Source of the DNA: Candolleomyces eurysporus
Lineage: Eukaryota; Basidiomycota; Agaricomycetes; Agaricales; Psathyrellaceae
Reading direction: 5' to 3'
Assembly (NCBI GenBank): GCA_027579435.1
Contig: JANBPK010001685.1
Location: forward strand, 1-16,462
DNA length: 16,462 nt
This document shows, piece after piece, positions 10,010-16,462 of this stretch. The notes under the pieces were generated by a model. The model searched no databases. It had not been told where the DNA came from and saw only the letters and a program-made list of their open reading frames with translations. Numbering within the stretch: position 1 is the first letter of the stretch; the number at the start of each line of letters is the position of its first letter. The translations under genes and the position numbers were made by a program.

Positions 10010-11263
10010 ATGAGCTGCGAGGACATTGGCAGCTCTATCCCGTATGCCCACCATGTCATCCAGTTGCAAGCACCATCCCCCACGCAGACCCCGATGACGA
10101 TATCGGGCCTCTTCCATCCAGACATGATACCGTTGTTACCCAATCCCTTGCCGTTAGCGGCACCTACAATGGAGGACCCACCTTTCAAGGTCATCAACAC
10201 ACCCACCAAAGGCTTTGGGATGTTTGCGGCACGCCCTATCTCGAAAGGATCCCTTATTTTCGTGGAACATCCCATTTTCATCGTTCCTGCGATGCCTTTG
10301 CCAAAAGGACCAGGGTTTCAGGTCTACGAACAAGTAGGGAATGGTATACCGGAGGACCAGTACCAGGAGATGACTACTATGGCCAACTGTAGGGATGCAG
10401 AGGAATGCCCTAGTATTGTCGAAGGTGTGGCCCGGACGAACGCTCTCAATCTTGAATTCCAATTCCCCAGTACTTTCGACGGGAGTGGTGGCAGGCATTA
10501 TGGGGGCGCATTTTTGAAGATCAATCGGTGTAACCATTCCTGTGGACCCAACGCTGCGTACAAATGGAACCTCTCCCTTCTCTCAGCGACCCTCTACGCT
10601 CTTCGAGATATCCAAGAAGAAGAAGAGATCACGATCACATATGCCGACCCCCTTCAACCCCGCTCTGACCGCTGGAAGAAGCTACAGCCCGACTATAAGT
10701 TCACTTGTGATTGCCCTTGGTGCACCCACAGTGATTCTGCGGCTCAGGAAGAATCAGACAAGTCTAGGGAGTACCTTCGGACCTATGTCGCGACCCATCC
10801 ATCCTACCGGAAGTGGTCCGCAGACCCTTGCCTACCGGAAAACCATGTTATCGATGCTCACCTCTCTGCCCTGCCCGTAATCCAGCGGGAAGGTCTCGAT
10901 GCCCTCCTCCCTTTGTTCATGGAGGAAATCTTGCGATGCCACGGCGAGCTCGGCAATGAAGCAGAATTCAAGGCTTGGACAGGGAAGACTATCACATTAT
11001 GTTCCGTCGGGGACCGGAAGCTGGCTCAAGAACTTGAAAGATACTTGGAGAATCCTCAAAAGAATTTCCCGAGATGGGGTAAAAGGCGAGCAAAGCCAAT
11101 TCGTGAAGGTCTGGCATATCACTTTGTGAAGTTTGGTTTGGCAACAGAGCTTACACTTTTTGTCCTAGGAAAATTCTCGCGACAGCGTCGCACTCCTTCA
11201 AGTTTATTAGAGTCAGAGGCCGATGACTTTTTCTCCTTTGGCCTCCTGGAGGTCGGTGCTTGA
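10010..11263 (+). CDS. SET-domain protein (SMYD/SET5-like, no MYND finger)
   Basis: A probable protein lysine methyltransferase of 417 residues, in one exon. SET motifs are visible in order: TKGFGMFAARPISKGSLIF at 66-84 (AdoMet-binding start of SET), NRCNHSCGPNAAYKWN at 172-187 (NHSC pseudo-knot motif), EITITYADP at 206-214 with the catalytic-type Tyr211, and a post-SET zinc cluster, FTCDCPWC, at 231-238. The first two blocks are separated by about 85 residues with no MYND zinc finger, which sets it apart from classical SMYD proteins. The C-terminal 170 residues are helical in character but match no repeat I can name. The start could also be Met29 or Met54, since the first 53 residues show no conserved motif; the TATA box at 9950 favours 10010. 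Substrate and cell location are unknown. Many fungal proteins of this group remain uncharacterised. Confidence 0.85.
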   Translation: MSCEDIGSSIPYAHHVIQLQAPSPTQTPMTISGLFHPDMIPLLPNPLPLAAPTMEDPPFKVINTPTKGFGMFAARPISKGSLIFVEHPIFIVPAMPLPKGPGFQVYEQVGNGIPEDQYQEMTTMANCRDAEECPSIVEGVARTNALNLEFQFPSTFDGSGGRHYGGAFLKINRCNHSCGPNAAYKWNLSLLSATLYALRDIQEEEEITITYADPLQPRSDRWKKLQPDYKFTCDCPWCTHSDSAAQEESDKSREYLRTYVATHPSYRKWSADPCLPENHVIDAHLSALPVIQREGLDALLPLFMEEILRCHGELGNEAEFKAWTGKTITLCSVGDRKLAQELERYLENPQKNFPRWGKRRAKPIREGLAYHFVKFGLATELTLFVLGKFSRQRRTPSSLLESEADDFFSFGLLEVGA

Positions 11264-11483
11264 CCGTCCTTGGGCTTATGACGTACAGCAGGTGGTAAAA
11301 TGGCAAGAGATACTCTATGTAACCGAACAGGAGTTTGCGACCACTTGTAATAGATCCACATTTTTGCTGTCCTCCTACGTAGAGTGGAGATGATGATTTG
11401 TCGACGAAGACAGAGGTGACATCATTCGTGTGAAGATTGATCAATATTTCTCTTCAACGCGCTCCAGCGGGACGCGTGCTGGC

Positions 11484-13400
11484 ATGGCCTCCGACTTCGT
11501 CCTGTCCTTCACGAAGCCTTTGCTTCAGTCGAAGGATCACTACACATCGACCCCAGCACCGTTAGGACCACTTACCACTCTTCTCGCAAGTGTCGACAAG
11601 CCCCGGCTATCCCCAAGTGAAGTTGCGGATGCCGCCGCGAAACTCCAAGATTGCAATGAGCTGGTGGCGACCACTGAACGTGAAGCCGAAGATCAAGCAT
11701 TGTTGAAGCAAGCCATCGTCGCGAAGCTCGCTATTGCGCTGTATGCCGATGCTCTCGAAACGCAAATAACCCAGGCATTGGATATGGAGACGGAGGCGCA
11801 GTGGTGGGCGGATGTCGAGCGCTCGAGGGCCAACGTCGCCTGGTATTTGCTTCAAACCCTTCCTCACCGTCTGGCAGACCTTTTCAGAACTGTTGTCGAA
11901 CACATTCACGCCCAAAACCCCGATATTACGTCGTTAAGGTCACTTTCCATATCGTCATTGGCTTCGACAACGATGGCAGCCCTGCACACGCTCCAGCCAG
12001 GCATGTTTCTAAGCACGGTGTTCCCTCAGCCACTATCTGTAATTTCCTCTGCGCAGGTATGGAGGAAAAGGATACTCCTTCCTCATCAACTGGCGCAACA
12101 GGAATGCAGGTACAACAGATTGGCTCTCGAAAAGCTGCGGGATGAGCGAGCGACGACCTTGGGCCGGCTCGCATTGCTTCGAGGGCACGAACAGAATTCT
12201 GAAGAATTTCTGCGAAGACTCATAGACGTTTTGTCTCCTGGCTCCTCGAACATCATTACAGAAAATCCAATCTTTCCCCTTCTTCAGTATATCTCCGTCA
12301 ACGTCCTCCCGTCCCTATCCTCTACCCACCACTCCCACCTCCGGACCCAGAATCTTCTCCGCCCTTCACGTCTGACACAACTCTGGCCAAAGCTCCTCCT
12401 CCTACCACCGCTCACTTGGTATGCCATTCGCGTTGCATCCAACGCTGCTCCAGCAATAGCCACCTTTTTCCAGGACGCCAAAGAAACCACAGAAGCTTTC
12501 GTCCAGGGATGGCTCGTCGACCCCCTGAAAGACGTCCTGCGCACTATTCGTGCAGGGTCAGGAGGGTCTCTCGAAGGCGAAGTGGGTGTCATTGTCCGTC
12601 CAGAAGGCGTTCGCGCGGACATGGACTCGCTAGAACGCATGGCGGTCTCTCTTGCCGTCGACGTCCTCGGCTACGACCCCTCGGACACGACCAAAATCGA
12701 CGCACTTCGCAATCAAGTTCGGGTCGGGGACCTCACGGACATCATGCGTGTATATGAGGAAGACATGCGTACGCCTGTGAGCAGTGCCATTCGTGGAAGT
12801 CTTGTGCGGGGGATTTTGTTGCAGGTTCAGAAGGCGAAGGTGGACATCGACCAGGCGTTGACGGGTATTGACAAATTGTTGAAGAGCCAGGAATTGACGT
12901 TTGCCTTCGTGGGTGTGGCCCCGGCGTTGGGACTGACGTATCTTGCGTTGGGATTGGTGGGAAGGGCCTTATTCTTGGACGATACAGATCGCGACAAGAG
13001 GAGGTTTGGTGGTGTGGTGAAGCGGGGAGAGGTGTGGGCGGATATGCGACGGATCGAGAGAATTTTGATCAAGGAGAGAAGGCGCAGCAAAAAAGAGGGC
13101 ACCAACTCGAACGAAGATGCGGAATCGCCTCTCCCTCCTCTGTCTACTGGCCTGCTTCTACTGTCACTGACGAGGTTGAGGTCGTATGCCCAAACGCATA
13201 TGCCGACTACCTCCACTTCGAACTCTGTTTCCGGAAAGAGGCAGGGAATGGGCCATGCTTACACCCAGCTTGGTGGAATGCGTGCTGCCTTCCTAGAGGA
13301 CCTGAGCGACTTGGAAGACCCGAGTTTGGGGAGGCAGTCAAAGATGAAAACGGTCGACCGCATGTGGAGATGTTGGGCAGATGTTTTGGGATGGAAATAG
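11484..13400 (+). CDS. NCA2: NCA2-like mitochondrial membrane protein
   Basis: A 638-residue protein of the NCA2 family (nuclear control of ATPase). In yeast, Nca2 affects expression of the mitochondrial Atp6/Atp8 subunits and is placed in mitochondrial membranes. The family core is clear near the C-terminus: GDLTDIMRVYEEDMRTPV (about 415-432), followed by AIRGSLVRGILLQVQKAKVD and IDKLLKSQELTFAFVGVAPA. It runs into a hydrophobic membrane segment at about 472-497. A second hydrophobic stretch, LLLLPPLTWYAIR, lies near 304-316. Yeast Nca2 has 616 residues, so the length fits. The first ATG of the frame is at 11484; the frame itself opens 54 bases earlier with GTG. No intron is needed across 1.9 kb, unusual next to the intron-rich neighbours. 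The C-terminal 110 residues are basic and Ser/Thr-rich, then end with a conserved-looking helical block. Confidence 0.9.
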   Translation: MASDFVLSFTKPLLQSKDHYTSTPAPLGPLTTLLASVDKPRLSPSEVADAAAKLQDCNELVATTEREAEDQALLKQAIVAKLAIALYADALETQITQALDMETEAQWWADVERSRANVAWYLLQTLPHRLADLFRTVVEHIHAQNPDITSLRSLSISSLASTTMAALHTLQPGMFLSTVFPQPLSVISSAQVWRKRILLPHQLAQQECRYNRLALEKLRDERATTLGRLALLRGHEQNSEEFLRRLIDVLSPGSSNIITENPIFPLLQYISVNVLPSLSSTHHSHLRTQNLLRPSRLTQLWPKLLLLPPLTWYAIRVASNAAPAIATFFQDAKETTEAFVQGWLVDPLKDVLRTIRAGSGGSLEGEVGVIVRPEGVRADMDSLERMAVSLAVDVLGYDPSDTTKIDALRNQVRVGDLTDIMRVYEEDMRTPVSSAIRGSLVRGILLQVQKAKVDIDQALTGIDKLLKSQELTFAFVGVAPALGLTYLALGLVGRALFLDDTDRDKRRFGGVVKRGEVWADMRRIERILIKERRRSKKEGTNSNEDAESPLPPLSTGLLLLSLTRLRSYAQTHMPTTSTSNSVSGKRQGMGHAYTQLGGMRAAFLEDLSDLEDPSLGRQSKMKTVDRMWRCWADVLGWK

Positions 13401-13560
13401 TGGGTCGTCTCACATCTTAGAAAGTCCAGTTTGTGCCACCGTATTCTAGGACTTATATTTAGTTCAACCTTTCGTGCATTGTGGATAGATAGCGTTGCGG
13501 TCTTATCCTAGAAATCCCTGCTCGGCAAATTTACATGCAGCCTCTTTAAAGGTCGCTATC

Positions 13561-15016
13561 CTAGAGATCCTTAACCTGGTCCTCCAGCCATATCCATAAT
13601 TTTACCGCAAGTTCCACGTCGTTTGTCCCCTCGTGTGGTTGACCAATTCGGCTCCAGGGTATAACATACTAAGAGCATATTCAGCATAGGAGATATCGAA
13701 GCTCTATTTTTAGCGGCACCGACCTTTCCACCCGCGTGTATTGCTTCTGGCGCGACACCTGCCCACAGCTGCGTTAGGCAGCCCCAAGTATTTGGATACC
13801 AGAATAAGCAGTAATTCTGAGGCGCCCGAATAATATGGTTCAGCAAGCCGAATGCCACCAGGCGAGATCATAAACTCACGGTAAACAGGGACTGAACCAT
13901 TCGACCTTCCACACGTCGCTGTAGCGCAGTATGAAAGTTACCTATAGTAAGGATATGAACACCACAAAGCCGGGAAATGGACGTGCGAGATCTCAGTGAC
14001 TGACCAGGATTAACGGCAATCGAGATGACACCGTCCTCTCGGTATCGTCGTGTCAGCTCGTTGGACATGAGGATCAAGGCCTAGAATTCATCCTGTCAAC
14101 TCTCTGGATCCGGTGGGTAGTGAATGACAAAGTTTTGCCCACTCACAAATTTACTTTGGCAGTAGAAAAAGTTGACATCTCCCACTTGGCGCCGGTCCGG
14201 TCCGTCCTTGAAGGTTTCGAACTTGAGTGACCCGGCGAAGTGATGGGCAGAGGAAGTAACGTTGATGATTCGAGCTGTTCCGTCGAGCCGCTTTTTTGCT
14301 GTAGCAGACAATACGGGAAGCAATAACTTGGTGAAATAGAAAGGGCCTTGCGATGAATTTGTAGGTCAGGGAGAAGAAAATCCGGGATGCAGCGAAACAA
14401 ATTACCTAGAAGGTTTGTGAAGACTACCATGTCGTAGCCGTTCGCTACCACATCGATTGGGGTGCCAAGAGTACCGCTGTGCTCGACGGAGAGTAAGCCG
14501 GGGACAGCAGAACGCGTATAAGCCCAACGTACGCATTATTGAATAACGCATCCAAACGCGTCTCTGCTCTGCACGATTTCGGTTTGGAAAAATGAGCGCT
14601 GGGACATATAGTTCATCGGCGTCGATAAAATACCTTAGGAATTGGGTAGCAGCAGCCTCGATAGACGAAAGACTCGAAAGGTCTAGCTCCAAAAATCGAG
14701 CTTTTCGACCTGTATCAGAGAACATTTCGTCGATGACTTTCATCGACTTTTCTTCGTCACGAGCAGCGATATATACACGGGCATCGTGCTCCAATAAAGC
14801 CTGTAGGAACCTTGGTCTTCGGTCGAAAATTATAACAGAGATGAGAAATCATACCCGAACAGTGTCCCTTCCCAAGCCAGAGTTTCCCCCGGTAACGATG
14901 AACACTTGGCCTGAGAGGTCAGGTATGTTATCCGCGGTCCAGGTGGGTGAGCCCAGAAACCAGGCTTCTTGAAAGAAGGAACAGGTCGATTTGAATGCAG
15001 AGAAAAGAGACGGCAT
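13561..15016 (-). CDS. Short-chain dehydrogenase/reductase (retinol dehydrogenase-like)
   Basis: An NAD(P)-dependent oxidoreductase of the classical SDR family. Exons in transcription order: 15016-14855, 14800-14634, 14568-14533, 14476-14406, 14346-14147, 14080-14005, 13941-13880, 13816-13724, 13668-13561. They total 975 bases, giving 324 residues, normal for the family. All eight introns are 54-66 bases with GT-AG ends. Motifs: cofactor-binding TGGNSGLG at 42-49, LDALFNNAG at 115-123, Asn143 in TNLLG, the active-site serine in INVTSSAHHF (173-182), and the YxxxK pair Y207/K211 in YCQSKF. ISIAVNPGN, LTQLWAGVAPEA and the tail KYVIPWSRIGQ follow. Catalytic residues are complete, so the enzyme should be active; the substrate is unknown. 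The usual GHF after the Asn motif reads GPF here. The gene converges on NCA2 with 160 bases between stops. Confidence 0.92.
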
Positions 15017-15107
15017 AGAAACGGAAACACGGGGTGAAAGCTGGTGTGATGGAGAGAGTCAGGCTCGGATAGCAAGGTCTGCCAATATGAGCAGTTGACG
15101 TGTTCAA

Positions 15108-15159
15108 CTGCGAGAAAATCGGTACGATAAGTCTTTGTCTTTCTGATTTACTGACTTAC
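15108..15159 (-). other. Intron-like element in the probable SDR leader
   Basis: On the minus strand the donor is AAT|GTAAGT and the acceptor TTTTCTCGCAG, 52 bases apart, the same size as confirmed introns nearby. It lies 92 bases before the SDR start codon, so a 5' untranslated intron is the simplest reading. The flanks are also open as a frame that is not the SDR frame. Confidence 0.4.
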
Positions 15160-15390
15160 ATTAGGCCGACATGCTGCCAGTGCTCGTTGGTAAATTCAGA
15201 CCGGGATGACAGACCATGGGAAGCATCGAGACTATGGTTTCCCACCAATTGGATGTGGGCCCCATCCAAGTGTTCTAGTACAAACGGAACAGTCTCGGCC
15301 AGATACGAAGCGTTGTACGCGGCGTTTTGTAGGAGTGAGTTGGAGTAGCCTCTCCTGGAAGTCGAACTCCACAAAATTTTGCGCCGGTTA

Positions 15391-15418
15391 GATGCAATTA
15401 GCATACCGGATGCAATTA
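15391..15418. repeat. Direct repeat, 10 bases, two copies
   Basis: GATGCAATTA occurs at 15391-15400 and again at 15409-15418, 18 bases apart, followed by an AT-rich tract. It lies in the divergent promoter region and could be a pair of factor sites, but two short AT-rich copies may be chance. Confidence 0.4.
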
Positions 15419-15961
15419 ATTAATTATAGGACTCATACCACACCGAGAGCCGGCTGAGGCTCAATAGGTCTGGCGGCTGCTGTCATAAGAAATAGCTGTG
15501 GCTTTAGGAACAAGTAATTCAATTGGAAGTGATACGTGGACACTAAAACATGGTGACTGTGCATTGCCCCAAAACTGGAGAATGATTTTTGTGGCGTCAG
15601 TTTAGTCTTCAGGATTTCAAAGCGGATGAGAACAGCAATGGAGAGTGTTCTCCACGAATTTTATCGAGGTCTTCGAACAAAATTAATCCAGCTCGCCGGG
15701 AAGCTAAGCGAAAGACTCCAACACCCCAGGGTGAGGTTCGCGTGCGATCACAGACGTACAGGAACTGACCGTCACCTGGGTCGCATCCGTCCATCCCTAC
15801 GACAGGTAGAAGCGTCTCTGAGAAATGTAAAATTTACTCGAACCTGTGGATGAGAAATAACGGTGGTTTCGAGGGATATGCAAGAGCGGTGTGGACTTAT
15901 GGATCCCGGTGAATGTTATTTGGCCGTGTTGTGACATCGTTCGAACGGAGACGCCGTCGCG

Positions 15962-16419
15962 ATGACCGTTTTCGGTGCATGGAGAACAGTGCTCGGTGTG
16001 GCGAATTCTCTCTTTAAGTCCCCTCGCCAGGGAGAAGGCCCCCATCCCGCGCAAGATATCCCTCAAGACACGTTCCTCTTGCACTCATTCCTCGACGTTC
16101 ACGAACTCTTACGGACCCACTTCATGAACCCACCCCTAGGCGACTCCAGTCAGTTTTCACATACCCTGATATCCTCTAGCCTGTGGACGTAGGACGCTGG
16201 TCTTCGATATTACGCTTTCGCGACGAACCTTACGAATTTCAACGAATTTATCTTCGTCTTCACCGTACGGACTGAACGGTATTTGCGGTGACGGATCATC
16301 GTAGGTGCCACCAATCTGCCAGCTTCATAGGCTGTTAATGAGATGCAGAATCCCTGACAACCTTTGTAATAACTTCTAGTTTCTTCGACATCTGGCTCCA
16401 CCACGAGATCTCATATCGT
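15962..16419 (+). CDS. Unrecognised gene at right edge (5' part, probable)
   Basis: An ATG at 15962 opens a 76-codon frame with G/C-ending codon choice like the neighbouring genes. A possible donor (GTAGGA) at 16189 leaves phase 2. An exon-like segment from about 16380 to 16419 has a strong acceptor context (CTGAC branch, then CTTCTAG) and a strong donor (C|GTAAGT), and in the matching phase encodes FFDIWLHHEISY. Joined, the junction reads SSSLWTFFDIW. The intron would be about 191 bases, far longer than others here, so a hidden exon or another model is possible. The gene would continue beyond the window. I do not recognise the protein. Confidence 0.4.
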
Positions 16420-16462
16420 AAGTTGTACAGCAATATCCGCTGCCTTGATATTGATTAGATTG

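Larger units (their letters stand above)
15017..15961. other. Divergent region upstream of the SDR gene, no recognised gene
   Basis: This should hold the promoters of the SDR gene (minus) and of the edge gene (plus). The bases just above 15016 form a CT-rich leader on the minus strand. A canonical intron-like element lies at 15108-15159 (minus), next to an unrecognised open frame at 15156-15404. A direct repeat lies at 15391-15418 beside an AT-rich tract. Frames at 15609-15853 on both strands look like chance. Confidence 0.45.

Noticed and set aside
11430..11483. Earlier start for NCA2
   Set aside because: The frame opens with GTG; the first ATG is at 11484, and the preceding residues are not conserved.
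13502..13570. Two similar copies of a TATCCTAGA-containing 16-base sequence near the NCA2/SDR 3' ends
   Set aside because: The copies are imperfect, not arranged as a hairpin, and one overlaps the SDR stop codon; probably chance.
15609..15853. Overlapping frames on both strands in the divergent region
   Set aside because: No recognisable domain, no consistent splice model, and the frames contradict each other.

Overview
The window looks like nuclear DNA of a filamentous basidiomycete, most likely a mushroom-forming agaricomycete. The genes are split by many short introns (about 49 to 66 bases, GT-AG with TGAC/CTGAC-like branch sites), CT-rich leaders precede start codons, gene spacing is tight, and one gene is a NACHT NTPase of the kind that is expanded in these fungi. 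Six unresolved bases (N) lie at 811, 836, 1086, 1206, 1252 and 6598. I rebuilt all exon models by hand from splice signals and protein family conservation. No transcript or database check was possible.

Layout, left to right: (1) the 3' end of a septin gene on the plus strand (1-596). (2) A convergent chorismate mutase (ARO7 type) on the minus strand (1265-2502), with five exons, a 22-base microexon and a GC-AG intron. (3) A long upstream region without a recognised gene, then a TATA box and the plus-strand thiamine thiazole synthase THI4 (3696-4886). (4) The proteasome assembly chaperone NAS2/PSMD9 (5133-5931, plus). (5) A 750-base leader region with an intron-like element and a small upstream ORF, followed by a NACHT-type STAND NTPase (6684-9767, plus). 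(6) An intronless SET-domain protein (10010-11263, plus). (7) An apparently intronless NCA2 mitochondrial protein (11484-13400, plus). (8) A convergent short-chain dehydrogenase with nine exons (13561-15016, minus). (9) A divergent region and, at the right edge, the probable start of an unrecognised plus-strand gene (15962 to beyond 16419).

Most genes are unrelated housekeeping functions: cytoskeleton, aromatic amino acid synthesis, thiamine synthesis, proteasome assembly, mitochondrial ATP synthase expression and redox metabolism. I see no biosynthetic cluster or operon-like logic. The accessory part is the NACHT gene, which has an unusual N-terminus and C-terminus without visible sensor repeats, and perhaps the adjacent SET protein. 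No tRNA, rRNA, CRISPR array, transposase or intact mobile element was seen.
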